From assembly GCA_035628505.1 (NCBI GenBank), contig DASPJR010000178.1:1-64000 (forward strand): DNA of 64,000 bases, written 5' to 3'. Below the pieces are notes generated by a model that searched no databases, had not been told where the DNA came from, and saw nothing but the letters and a program-made list of their open reading frames with translations. The stretch comes from DASPJR01 sp035628505. GTDB taxonomy: Bacteria; Planctomycetota; SZUA-567; H5-PLA8. A program made the translations under genes and the position numbers. Shown here one piece after another: positions 17,631 through 26,302 of the stretch. Numbering within the stretch: position 1 is the stretch's first letter; each line of letters opens with the position of its first letter.

Positions 17631-20600
17631 CTACTTCAGCCCCGCGAGGAACTCGACCAGGTTGCGCAGATCGGTCTTGCTCAGTGTTTCGCCCATGGCC
17701 GGCATCGTCGAGGTCTTCTGGCTCTTGCGCGTGCGGATCTGATCCTTCTTGAGCTTCTCAACCTTTCCGTCCGCGCCAACCAGTTCGAGTTCCACTTCGT
17801 CTTCGTTCTTCACGGTGCCGGTGAACACGCGGCCGTCGTTGAGTTTCACGAACGCCGTCTCAAATCCCTGCGCGATCTGCGCGCTGGGCGAGATGATCGA
17901 TTCCAGGAGGTACGCGCGGTCGCGCGCGGTGCCGATGCCCTTGAGATCGGGACCGACATCGCCGCCATTGCCGTTGATCTTGTGACAACGGATGCACTGC
18001 GCGGCCGAGTTCTCATAAAAAATCCTGCGGCCCAGGTCGGCGTTGCCGCCATGCAGGGCGACGCGGAACGGCGCGAGCTCATCGCCGACAGGCAGTGACG
18101 CGTTGTATTTCGCGATGAGATTCTTCATCGTTGGATCGGTGCTGGCCTTTGCGGCTTCAAGAATATCGAGCTGAATTTCCGGGTCGACCGCTTTGGCCAT
18201 CAGGCGGTCCATCCAATCGGCGATCAGCGCGTCCGCGGTCGGCACTTTCATCTTCGCCAGAATGGCGAGCGCGTTCTGCTTTTCAGGAATGTCGGGCCTC
18301 TCGAGCGTGTTGCTGATCAGCGGCAGTGCAACGTCGGGATTTAAAGCTGCGAGCTGGTTCAGACATTCCTGGCGCAGGCGCGAGTGCTTGCTTTCCAAGC
18401 CGTTTCGCACCGCGGCGAGCAGTGTTCCGTGCTTCATCGCGCCGAGTGCTTTCACGGCTTCAATGCGCAGCCACAGCGGACGCTTCTCGTCAGTGCTGAT
18501 CTCGTAGAGATCGCCGCCGGCCATACCGATGCCGAGCTTGCCCACAAGTTGCGTCGCCGCGACCTGCACGTCGCCGTTCTTATCCTGGATCAGCCGGCGG
18601 ATCATCGGGCGGATGGCGCTTGCGGCAACGGACGGATCACGCTTGGGAAGCGGGACCCAGCAGTTGGTGACCGCGTCCTTTTGCGACGGGTTGCCCCAGT
18701 TCGACAAGTGTAAGAGCGCTTCTGCGCGCGTCTGCGACGGGTAGTCGGGGTTGTCGGCGAGCGAGGCTAGCGCGTAGGCTTCGTCCTTCCCGCCGACGCG
18801 GAAGTTCGCATTGATGATACGGCGCAGCAGACCCGACTGGTCATCCACACCCGTATCGGTAATCGGGCGCTGCATGCGGTTATTCGGAAGCTGCCAGCCG
18901 AACGAAAGATGCTCGCGCGTGTCGATCTTCTTTTCGTCGGTCTTTACGTCAGCCGCGGCCTTCGCGTCTTTCACTTCGGCATCTTTCGACTCGGCTTTGA
19001 GCGTCTGCTGGACCTTTTCAGTTTTGCGCAGGATGGCTTCGACGTAGTAGCGCTTGCCCGCCGTGAGCGTCACCGGGTAGGACTGCTGCGCGGGATCTTT
19101 GGTCCAGTTCTGCGGATCTACGCGCTCGCGCGTCTGGCAGATCAGGCGTTTGTTCTCAGGCTTCTCGTCGGTGCTCAGCCACAGCTCGCTGACGTCGCTG
19201 CCGGCGATCCAGAACGAGTACGGCCCGCTCATCAGTATGGGCAGATGTCCGCTGATCTTTACGTTCTTGTTGTCGGAAGGCCTTTCGGCATAGTGCTCGG
19301 CGGCCTTCACCAGCCTGCCAAAGCGCTTCGGCGGTGCAGGCTTCTCATTCTTTTTCGCATCGCCTGTCGCAGCAGCTTTCGCCGGTGCCGCTTCGGGTGC
19401 TTTCGCAGGTGCCGCCGGCGCCTTGGCGTCAGCCGTTTTCGCTTCAGCAGGCTTCGCGTCGGCCGGCTTGGCTTCCGTCTTCGCGGCTTCCTTCTGCTCG
19501 CTGAAGCGTTCAATGGCGAAGAGCTCGCCAGGCGAAAGTTCTTTCCACGTCTCGCTCTCAATGATCGCCGCGAGCTTTGGCAGCGCGGCCGTGATCGGAA
19601 TGTCATTGATCGCGCGCGCCGCTTCCAGGACGATGCGCGGCTCGCTGTCTTTCAGGAACCGTGCGATCTCGGGGCTCTCCAGCTTGCGCAGCGCGACGCA
19701 TACCGCGATGCGTACCGCCGGCGAAGTGTCGTTCGAAAGCGCCAGCACGGATTGCATATCTTTTTCGGCAATCCACTTCAGCGCCATGATTCCTGCGTGG
19801 CGCAGGTACATATCCTTGTCGGCGTTCTCGCGCAGCATCTGCGTGACCGGCCCGAGCGACTTCACGTCGCCGAGCCTGCCCAGCGCCATCGTGGCGAAGA
19901 GCTTCGCGCGCGGCGTGCCGGTCTTCAATAGATTGACCAGTCCGTCCTGCGCTTTGGCGTAGCGGCATTCACCGAGAACTTTCGCAGCCTGCGTGCGGAC
20001 TTCGCCATCCGGATCGCTCAGCGCCGCCAGGACCGGCTCAAGCGCTGCTTCAATCTTCTTTTCGCGGAAGAGCTGGCCTAATCCCCAGATCGCGTGCAGC
20101 CGCGCAAGCTGCTGTGTGCCTTCCTTCACCACATTGGCCAGCTCGCCGGTCGCGTTTTTGGCAACCAGGCTGAACTGCGCTTCCTGGCGCACGCGCATGT
20201 CGCGGTGCGCGAGCAGCTTCTTGAGCTCGGCAACGGGTTCTTCGTCCAGGTTTTTGGCAATGAGCTTCTTCGTCTCGGCGATGGAGGCATCGTCCTTGAG
20301 CGCCGGATCGCTTATGGCGTAGATACGGCCTTTTTCCGTCTTTAAGATCGGACCGTACCAGACGCTCGTGTAGGCGCGCCCATCGTTGCCGAACATGATG
20401 TCAGTGGCCTGAATGTCTGCGATGAAATCGGACTGGTCGGTCAGTTCATACGACGCGCCCTTCGGCTTCATCGCAAAGGAAATCACTGAGCCCTTGGTGC
20501 CGCGAAAATCGCAGATGAAGAAGTGGTCGTTGTAGCGCTCGGGCATTCCTGTGCCGGGATAGTACGCCAGGCCCGACGGGCCGCCGAGACAGACATGGCC

Positions 20601-21665
20601 CAGCGGCGGAACGACGTACGCAGCCTGGCCGTCGAACGCGGTTGACCAGAGTTTCTCGCCATGCCACGGACCGGTCAGGTTCGGCCAGAAGATGTGCTGA
20701 TAGCCGATGCGCCAGCCGCAATCAACGCCGTCGAGCACCCACACCCAGCGGCAGGGGTCGCCCTTGTCGCAGTTGTTGTCTCCGGTGTAGAGATCGCCGA
20801 GCGCGTTGAAGGCGAGCTCCTGCGGGTTGCGCATGCCAACGGCGATGACTTCCAGATCGCTGCCGTCCTGGTTGCAGCGGAAGACTGCTCCGTTGTGGGC
20901 CTCCGCCAGGGTTTTGCCTTCCCGCGTCTTCACATGAAAGCCGCGGTCACCGATGCTGAAGTACAGCTTGCCATCGGGCCCGATAATCAATCCATGCAGG
21001 TCGTGGCCGAGATACGCGATGCGCACACCGTAACCGGTGCTGAGAATCGTCGTTTCGTCCGCTTTGCCGTCGTCATCTTTATCTTTCAGCAGCCAGACGT
21101 TGGGAATATCGGTGAAGTAAACATTGCCTTTGCGCGCGAGTACTCCTGCAGCCAGGCCGTCTTCCATCTTGTTGAAACATTCGGCGAACGTGGTGGAGGC
21201 ATCGATTTTGCCGTCGCCGTTTTTATCGAACAGCATCTTGACGCGCTCGGAGACGACTTCGAACGCTTTCGCCTTTTCGCCGAGATTTCTCTTGAGCATG
21301 TTGATGCGGTCTTCGACGGTACGGCAGGCGATGTCTTCATCCAGGAAATGCATGTAGCTTCGCATGTCCAGGTCGCCGGTATCCTGCTTGCCGGTGGGGG
21401 TGATGACGGGAAGACGGTTGGATTCGGCGACAAAAAAGCGCCCTTTCTCGTCGGTGCAGATGGCTACCGGATGCTGCAGGTGCGGCTCAGCCGCGAAGAG
21501 CTCAATCTTCAGCCCGTCCGCGAGCCGGTAGGCTTTCATGAAAACTTCGGCGTCATTTTCGGGTTCGGGCGAGCCGCCTGCGCTGACGTCTGCGGCGTGA
21601 ACAGAAAGTGTTGAAACCAGGCAGATGGTAAGTAGACACTTCAGCAAAGACAACCAGCGCGGCAT
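17631..21665 (-). CDS. PVC-type membrane-bound dehydrogenase / HEAT / cytochrome c protein
   Basis: 1344 residues with a signal peptide (ends STLSVHAADV). Residues about 35-460 form a beta-propeller dehydrogenase domain of the kind found in PVC bacteria (GLIIGPDGKLYFSIGDRGFH, NPQELAFNALGDLYTGDNN). HEAT repeats follow (about 485-720), an Ala/Lys/Pro linker (about 730-790), a PA14-like beta domain (about 790-930), more HEAT repeats, and a cytochrome c domain with CIRCH at 1224-1228 and a likely Met ligand in TSTMPAMG. Such proteins are presumed periplasmic sugar or alcohol oxidoreductases with haem as electron acceptor; the substrate is unknown. Sits alone between repeats. Confidence 0.88.
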   Translation of the reverse strand: MPRWLSLLKCLLTICLVSTLSVHAADVSAGGSPEPENDAEVFMKAYRLADGLKIELFAAEPHLQHPVAICTDEKGRFFVAESNRLPVITPTGKQDTGDLDMRSYMHFLDEDIACRTVEDRINMLKRNLGEKAKAFEVVSERVKMLFDKNGDGKIDASTTFAECFNKMEDGLAAGVLARKGNVYFTDIPNVWLLKDKDDDGKADETTILSTGYGVRIAYLGHDLHGLIIGPDGKLYFSIGDRGFHVKTREGKTLAEAHNGAVFRCNQDGSDLEVIAVGMRNPQELAFNALGDLYTGDNNCDKGDPCRWVWVLDGVDCGWRIGYQHIFWPNLTGPWHGEKLWSTAFDGQAAYVVPPLGHVCLGGPSGLAYYPGTGMPERYNDHFFICDFRGTKGSVISFAMKPKGASYELTDQSDFIADIQATDIMFGNDGRAYTSVWYGPILKTEKGRIYAISDPALKDDASIAETKKLIAKNLDEEPVAELKKLLAHRDMRVRQEAQFSLVAKNATGELANVVKEGTQQLARLHAIWGLGQLFREKKIEAALEPVLAALSDPDGEVRTQAAKVLGECRYAKAQDGLVNLLKTGTPRAKLFATMALGRLGDVKSLGPVTQMLRENADKDMYLRHAGIMALKWIAEKDMQSVLALSNDTSPAVRIAVCVALRKLESPEIARFLKDSEPRIVLEAARAINDIPITAALPKLAAIIESETWKELSPGELFAIERFSEQKEAAKTEAKPADAKPAEAKTADAKAPAAPAKAPEAAPAKAAATGDAKKNEKPAPPKRFGRLVKAAEHYAERPSDNKNVKISGHLPILMSGPYSFWIAGSDVSELWLSTDEKPENKRLICQTRERVDPQNWTKDPAQQSYPVTLTAGKRYYVEAILRKTEKVQQTLKAESKDAEVKDAKAAADVKTDEKKIDTREHLSFGWQLPNNRMQRPITDTGVDDQSGLLRRIINANFRVGGKDEAYALASLADNPDYPSQTRAEALLHLSNWGNPSQKDAVTNCWVPLPKRDPSVAASAIRPMIRRLIQDKNGDVQVAATQLVGKLGIGMAGGDLYEISTDEKRPLWLRIEAVKALGAMKHGTLLAAVRNGLESKHSRLRQECLNQLAALNPDVALPLISNTLERPDIPEKQNALAILAKMKVPTADALIADWMDRLMAKAVDPEIQLDILEAAKASTDPTMKNLIAKYNASLPVGDELAPFRVALHGGNADLGRRIFYENSAAQCIRCHKINGNGGDVGPDLKGIGTARDRAYLLESIISPSAQIAQGFETAFVKLNDGRVFTGTVKNEDEVELELVGADGKVEKLKKDQIRTRKSQKTSTMPAMGETLSKTDLRNLVEFLAGLK

Positions 21666-21776
21666 GTTAGCCTCCAGAATGCACGTGTGAGCGACCCGGG
21701 AACACTCCTTATATTACAGCCTGTTCCATGGAAGGGCAGAGCGTTTTTCTATCCTCTCTGGATACGTCTTTTTTTG

Positions 21777-21857
21777 ACGCCAAGAGCGCCAAGAAAAACC
21801 TTTAAAGAGAACCTTGGCGTTCTTGGCGACCTTGGCGAGCTTGGCGAGCTTGGCGTT
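21777..21857. repeat. Foldback array of 9-bp repeats (CTTGGCGNN)
   Basis: Five direct copies of CTTGGCGNN at 21813-21857, preceded at 21777-21792 by two copies in the opposite orientation. The two blocks can pair into a hairpin just downstream of the methyltransferase stop. Confidence 0.65.
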
Positions 21858-21870
21858 TAAAGTTTCAGGC

Positions 21871-22689
21871 TCACTCTTTCTTGCGCGCGGTGATCTGCAG
21901 ATGACTGGCGCGGCCCATGGCAGACGGGATGCGGCAGAGTTTCTTTTCCAGCGCGTGAATGCGTTCGAGGTTGGCGGGATCATTCATGAGAGGCTCAAGT
22001 TTTTTCAGCGGCAGGACGGTCTTGCCGAAGAGATCAAGCACCTCGAAACCGGCGTTCTCGAACATCGCCCGCAGGCTTTCGGGCGTGTAGGTGTGAACGG
22101 GAAAACGTTCGGCTTCATCGCGCGCCAGCCATTCCATCTCGCCACCTTTAACGAGCTTTTCAAGGCCGGCCAGGTCCGACTTTTCGCAGTAGTGATCGAT
22201 GGCCGCGAGCGTCTGATCCAGCGATGCAACGAGCACGCCTTTGGGACGCAGGATCTTGGAGATCGATTTCAGCGCGCGCGGCGGATGTGTCGCAAAGCTG
22301 ATGACGTCGCCCTGCGCGACCGCGAGCGCAAAATGTTCGCGCGGCAAAGCGGACAGATCCATGACGTCGGCTTTGACGAACGAAACGCGATCCTCCAGTC
22401 CCATTGTTGCGGCTTTCTGGCGGGAAACTTCGAGCATGCCGTGCGACAGATCCGAAAGCGTGACGTTGAAGCCAGACTTCGCGATGCGCAGCCCGTATTT
22501 TCCGGTGCCGCAACCGAGGTCAACAATGGGCGCGCGCAGGTCGGAGGGAAGATGCGCTTTCATCGGCGCCCAGGAGAGCTCGTACCAAAGGTCCCACCGC
22601 GGGCCGACGTAGATCTGGTCGTACTTGTTTGCGACGCGGTCATGGTAGTGCTCGTTGGCTTCAATTTCGGACTCAGCGTTATTTTTCAT
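21871..22689 (-). CDS. Class I SAM-dependent methyltransferase
   Basis: 272 residues. Motif I is clear (PIVDLGCGTGKYGL, about residues 51-64), followed by an acidic post-I motif (VTLSDLSHGML) and the later strand DVMDLSALPREHFALAVAQGDVISF. This is the Methyltransf_11/25 type. The substrate cannot be told; the N-terminal HDRVANKYDQIY box is usual for small-molecule enzymes. Cytoplasmic, no partner genes next to it; it points away from the sigma factor operon across a 340-bp control region. Confidence 0.85.
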   Translation of the reverse strand: MKNNAESEIEANEHYHDRVANKYDQIYVGPRWDLWYELSWAPMKAHLPSDLRAPIVDLGCGTGKYGLRIAKSGFNVTLSDLSHGMLEVSRQKAATMGLEDRVSFVKADVMDLSALPREHFALAVAQGDVISFATHPPRALKSISKILRPKGVLVASLDQTLAAIDHYCEKSDLAGLEKLVKGGEMEWLARDEAERFPVHTYTPESLRAMFENAGFEVLDLFGKTVLPLKKLEPLMNDPANLERIHALEKKLCRIPSAMGRASHLQITARKKE

Positions 22690-23029
22690 CTCATTTTCAC
22701 CTAAAACATTGCGGGCTCGGCCCTTAGCCTAGCGCAGAGAACGTTTTCTGGGCCCCGAAAGCCCCATTATGTACGAAGTAATGACAGGTTTCCTTACAAA
22801 TTAGTTGACTTTCCACTTGTAACATTACAACATTACAAGTGTGATCTGTGTGCGAAGGATTTCCGCAAGGCGGAGCGAACGGGCTGAGCGCTTTTCACAT
22901 TGGAAGCGTTTTAGGCTAGAAAGTGCAACTTCGGAAGTCTTTGGCGAGCTGAGCTTTAATCGCGGGATCCGCTGCGGATCTGCGGCTGCGGTTTGTTCAA
23001 CCGGGATTCATGTGATAGGGTAATTGAAC
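22690..23029 (+). promoter_or_regulatory. Control region of the sigma/anti-sigma operon with a 9-bp inverted repeat
   Basis: 340 bp between divergent genes. CACTTGTAA (22814-22822) and TTACAAGTG (22833-22841) form a perfect inverted repeat with 19 bp between arm centres, about two helical turns, as for a dimeric repressor. TTGACT at 22805-22810 abuts the left arm and could be a -35 box, with CAACAT 17 bp further on as a poor -10. The leader to the sigma factor start would be nearly 190 bp. Activity is inferred only. Confidence 0.4.
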
Positions 23030-23869
23030 ATGGCACAGTCCATTCCGTTGGATTCATATAATGAAGGCAAAGCTCGTTCGGGGACCGGGGGGTCTGCACG
23101 AGGTGAGTCTGTGTGGCAGAAAGTGCTAACGGGTGGCGCACAAGCAGCCGCATCCTTAAGCCTGAGGGATGCCGTTGATACGCTTCGTCCGGCAGCCGCA
23201 GGCAAGCGGCGCGAAGGACCGGTTCTGACCAGGCAAGCGGTGGAACAACCTGCCAGCGGCGATGAAGCGCTGGCGGCGCAGGCTCTGGCTGCTGAAGTAC
23301 GGCGGGCACAGCAGGGCGACGAGATTGCCCTGGCTGAGCTCATCGAAAACAACCGCGCGTGGGTGCGCGGCATCGCCTACACGGTTCTGGGCGATGCGCA
23401 TCTGGCCGAGGACGCCGCGCAGGAAGTGTGCGTGCGCGTCGTGAAGCATCTGCGCGGACTCGATACGCCCGAAGCCTTCCGGCCGTGGGTGTACCGCATG
23501 ACGCGCAACGTTGCGCTCTCGATGGCGCAGCGCCGCGAACGCTCGCCGCAGCCGCTGAGCCTGGATGCGGAGCAGTTGCAGGAAGGTTTGCAGCCGGCGC
23601 GCGAAGGAACGCCCGGCGCATCGCTGGAAGAAGACGAAAAGATTTCGGGGATCCTGGAGACCATCGGCCGCCTGCCGGACATTTACCGCGAGGTGCTGGT
23701 CTTAAAGCATGTTCAGGATCTCAGCTACACGGAGATGTCGGCGATTCTGGGCGTGAGCGTCAAATCGCTGGAAGTGCGGCTGGTGCGGGCGCGCAAGCTC
23801 CTGCAGGAGCGGTTGGGACGCCGCTTCGACCGGGGCCGCAAGCGGGATCCGAGAGACGAAAGGGAGTGA
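23030..23869 (+). CDS. ECF-type RNA polymerase sigma factor with N-terminal extension
   Basis: 279 residues from ATG 23030 (a TTG lies two codons upstream). Residues 1-85 are a Ser/Gly/Ala-rich extension not found in ordinary ECF factors. Region 2 spans about 88-165 (LIENNRAWVRGIAYTVLGDAHLAEDAAQEV, then PWVYRMTRNVALSMAQRR) and region 4 about 205-260 (LPDIYREVLVLKHVQDLSYTEMSAILGVS with a helix-turn-helix). It should direct RNA polymerase to a small regulon. The next gene, 6 bp downstream, is a membrane anti-sigma factor, so the pair is probably a transmembrane signalling switch. Confidence 0.9.
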   Translation: MAQSIPLDSYNEGKARSGTGGSARGESVWQKVLTGGAQAAASLSLRDAVDTLRPAAAGKRREGPVLTRQAVEQPASGDEALAAQALAAEVRRAQQGDEIALAELIENNRAWVRGIAYTVLGDAHLAEDAAQEVCVRVVKHLRGLDTPEAFRPWVYRMTRNVALSMAQRRERSPQPLSLDAEQLQEGLQPAREGTPGASLEEDEKISGILETIGRLPDIYREVLVLKHVQDLSYTEMSAILGVSVKSLEVRLVRARKLLQERLGRRFDRGRKRDPRDERE

Positions 23870-23875
23870 GGGGTT

Positions 23876-24757
23876 GTGAACCGTTCTGATTCCGGCATTT
23901 ATCTCGCTGTCGTGCCGGACAACATCGATTGCGACTTCGCGGAAGTGCTGATCTCGCGCCGGCTCGACGGGGAGCTGGCGCCCGAGGACGTGCCGCTTCT
24001 TGAATCCCATCTGAAGAATTGCAGCGCCTGCCGCGAGCGCGAAGCCGAATGGTTCGGACACGCGGTTCTGCTCAAAGAGAGCCTCTCCACGCTGGTCCCG
24101 GAAAAGAAGCAGAGAGCCACTCGCCGCCGCAGTCCGCTCTGGGTGCCGGTCGGCATGGTCGCTTCGCAGGCCGCCGCGCTTCTGGCGCTTGCCGTCTATC
24201 TGAACTTTATCGCCACGCCCGCGCAGGCGCCGAAGCTTTCAAGCGCTCCACAACAACAGCCCGCGCCTGCCGCCCAACCGGCTCCGGCGCAAGCTGAAGA
24301 CACCGAAGTGCCGCTGCCAACGGACCTGCTGCCCGAAAGCGACGCTGTTGCGCAGAACGTCACGCACCCGATTGAAGAAGAACAGCGCCACCTGTTTAAA
24401 GACGCACCGATTGAGCGGCCGGCCGACATTCAGAAAGAGCCGGCTCCGCTCGCGGCGATGCGCGAAGTCATTATTCCGCGCCTGATTCCAAACGTCAGCA
24501 TTGAGTACACGCTGCGCGGGAGCGACGGCGGACGCGAGATATCCGGCCGCATGGATATCCTCGGCGATATTCTGAATGATCGCGCCGTCATCCGCATCCG
24601 CGATTCGCGCAGCGGATTGAAGGAAGTCGCGCAGGCCGACATCAATACGCTGCTGGCCGCCGATGAACGCGCGGTCGCGCGCCGGCTGGTCGCCGCCTGC
24701 AAGACCGCTGAACTGCGCTCGCGCTTCGAAGAAATCATCCGCAAAAGCCAGCGCTGA
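23876..24757 (+). CDS. Membrane-bound anti-sigma factor with zinc-finger (zf-HC2) domain
   Basis: 293 residues, GTG start 6 bp after the sigma gene. The cytoplasmic N-terminus has the HxxxCxxC zinc-binding anti-sigma signature (SHLKNCSACRE, about residues 43-53) after RRLDGELAPED. One membrane segment lies at about 84-106 (VGMVASQAAALLALAVYL). The outer part begins with a Gln/Pro/Ala-rich linker and ends in a ~110-residue domain with no recognised family, likely the sensor. By family, it holds the upstream sigma factor inactive until a signal releases it. Confidence 0.85.
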   Translation: MNRSDSGIYLAVVPDNIDCDFAEVLISRRLDGELAPEDVPLLESHLKNCSACREREAEWFGHAVLLKESLSTLVPEKKQRATRRRSPLWVPVGMVASQAAALLALAVYLNFIATPAQAPKLSSAPQQQPAPAAQPAPAQAEDTEVPLPTDLLPESDAVAQNVTHPIEEEQRHLFKDAPIERPADIQKEPAPLAAMREVIIPRLIPNVSIEYTLRGSDGGREISGRMDILGDILNDRAVIRIRDSRSGLKEVAQADINTLLAADERAVARRLVAACKTAELRSRFEEIIRKSQR

Positions 24758-24771
24758 TTTACGGTTGCTTC

Positions 24772-25653
24772 TCAAACGCCGCGCATGAATGCCAGAGAAT
24801 GCAGCAGCCCCGCCTTCTCTGCGTCTTCAGTGCCGAAGAAGTTCTCGTCTTCCAGCTCAATGCTGACCTTGCCCTTGTATCCCGCTTTCGAAAGAATTTT
24901 CAGCACCTCCGTCCAGCGCGTGCATCCACTGCCGGGAATCGTGTAGCGCCAGGCCAGTTCGCCGTACACGCGGTTCTTTGCAAACACGCCGCTCTGGTAG
25001 AGCCCGTATTCGTAGACGGCCTCTGGTATGATTTCAGTATCCTTTGCATGGACGTGCCACACGCGCTCGACGAATTCATTGAGGAAGCGGATGTGATCGA
25101 CGCCCAGGCGGATCAGGTGCGACGGATCGTAGTTGATACCGATGGATCTGCAGCGCAGATCGCGTATGAAACTGCGTACGGTTTCCGGCGTGCAGCATAG
25201 CGTCCAGTAATGCGGTGCGCGGCCGGGCCAGCCTTCGATGGCGATGGTCGCGCCGGCTTCGTCGGCTGCCTGCGCGATTGGCGCAAACACCTCCAGCGCC
25301 AGAGCGTAGTTTTCAGCCCGCGGGCGAGTGGGATCATCGGGAATGACGCAGGTGAAGAAGACCTTAGGCCCGGCGGCCGCCATCTCCTTTATATGAGCGA
25401 CATTGCGAGCGATCAGTTCCTTGCGCTTTCCGCCGTCGCTGACCATCAGCTTGCCAAAATCGATCAGGTCGATAGATCCGACGCCCAGACCGGCGGCCGC
25501 GACGGCAGAGAGTTCTTCGCGCGAGGCCGCTTTCAGATCCAGGTGCGCAAAGCCGCTGGCTTTGGCCCAGGCGAGCCAGGCCTTCGTATCGTTCTGCCAG
25601 TCGCTGTTGCCACGGCGAAAGCCGATCGGGTATGCGCCGGTGCGAGTCGTCAT
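24772..25653 (-). CDS. Sugar phosphate isomerase/epimerase (xylose isomerase-like TIM barrel)
   Basis: 293 residues from ATG 25653, with AGGAG 12 bp upstream; the frame continues open to 25770 but that part is not family-like. Metal-binding residues of the AP-endonuclease-2/xylose-isomerase family are visible: TIAIEGWPGR (Glu), GINYDPSHL (Asp, His), VWHVHAKD (His) and VSIELEDENFFG (Glu). Likely acts on a sugar or cyclitol in the cytoplasm. Ends 14 bp from the convergent anti-sigma gene. Confidence 0.8.
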   Translation of the reverse strand: MTTRTGAYPIGFRRGNSDWQNDTKAWLAWAKASGFAHLDLKAASREELSAVAAAGLGVGSIDLIDFGKLMVSDGGKRKELIARNVAHIKEMAAAGPKVFFTCVIPDDPTRPRAENYALALEVFAPIAQAADEAGATIAIEGWPGRAPHYWTLCCTPETVRSFIRDLRCRSIGINYDPSHLIRLGVDHIRFLNEFVERVWHVHAKDTEIIPEAVYEYGLYQSGVFAKNRVYGELAWRYTIPGSGCTRWTEVLKILSKAGYKGKVSIELEDENFFGTEDAEKAGLLHSLAFMRGV

Positions 25654-25730
25654 TTTTTTCCGTTCTCCTGGGCAGATTTCAGCTGCGAAACTGCGCGCCA
25701 AGTATGCTGGCAGCGGCGAAACTTTACCAG

Positions 25731-25758
25731 TTGACCCCGCATGCGCGCACACTATCTT
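25731..25758 (+). promoter_or_regulatory. Candidate sigma-70-type promoter of the cNMP-binding gene
   Basis: TTGACC (25731-25736), a 16-bp spacer and TATCTT (25753-25758), placed about 40 bp before the ATG at 25801. Confidence 0.35.
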
Positions 25759-25800
25759 TCTCATGCACATGCATTATCTTCGCCTTGCTGGGGATCTAAC

Positions 25801-26169
25801 ATGCCGGGACGACGCACAAGCCTGAAGTTTCTCAAATACGACGATAAATTCGTGACGTATCACGCCGGCGATGTCATTTTCAAAGAAGGTGACAAAGGCG
25901 AGCACATGTTTGTGGTGAAGGCCGGCAATGTGGATCTGAAAGTTCACGGCAAGACAGTGGAAACGCTCGAACCCGGGCAGATTCTTGGTGAAATGGCGCT
26001 GCTGGACCATGAAACGCGCAGCGCAAGCGCGATCGCCGCGACTGATTGCCAGCTCGTCCCGATCGACGGCAAACGTTTCCAGTACCTCATCGGCGAAACA
26101 CCTTATTTCGCGATCGAAGTCATGCAGATCATGGCCCGCCGCCTGCGCCATATGAATGAAGGTAAGTGA
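25801..26169 (+). CDS. Stand-alone cyclic nucleotide-binding domain protein
   Basis: 122 residues from ATG 25801. The whole protein is one CRP-like beta-roll: GDVIFKEGDKGEHMFVVKAG, then the phosphate-binding cassette GEMALLDHETRSASA with the Glu and Arg that contact cyclic nucleotide. No DNA-binding helix-turn-helix or effector domain is attached, so it must act through another protein. Ligand (cAMP, cGMP or another) is not decided by the sequence. Confidence 0.85.
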   Translation: MPGRRTSLKFLKYDDKFVTYHAGDVIFKEGDKGEHMFVVKAGNVDLKVHGKTVETLEPGQILGEMALLDHETRSASAIAATDCQLVPIDGKRFQYLIGETPYFAIEVMQIMARRLRHMNEGK

Positions 26170-26183
26170 CCGATTTCAATTTC

Positions 26184-26211
26184 GGATTGCGGATTGCGGA
26201 TTGCGGATTGC
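26184..26211. repeat. Heptanucleotide tandem repeat, GGATTGC x4
   Basis: Four perfect copies of GGATTGC start 14 bp after the stop of the cNMP-binding gene, in the gap to a convergent gene. The same heptamer occurs eight times at 28154-28209. Confidence 0.9.
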
Positions 26212-26302
26212 GGCTTAGCTAACCACATCCAATAACATTGCCTCAACACAAAGTCAGTAAGACACTAAGATTTTCGGTATCTTCGTGTCGAAACGTTCCC
26301 GT

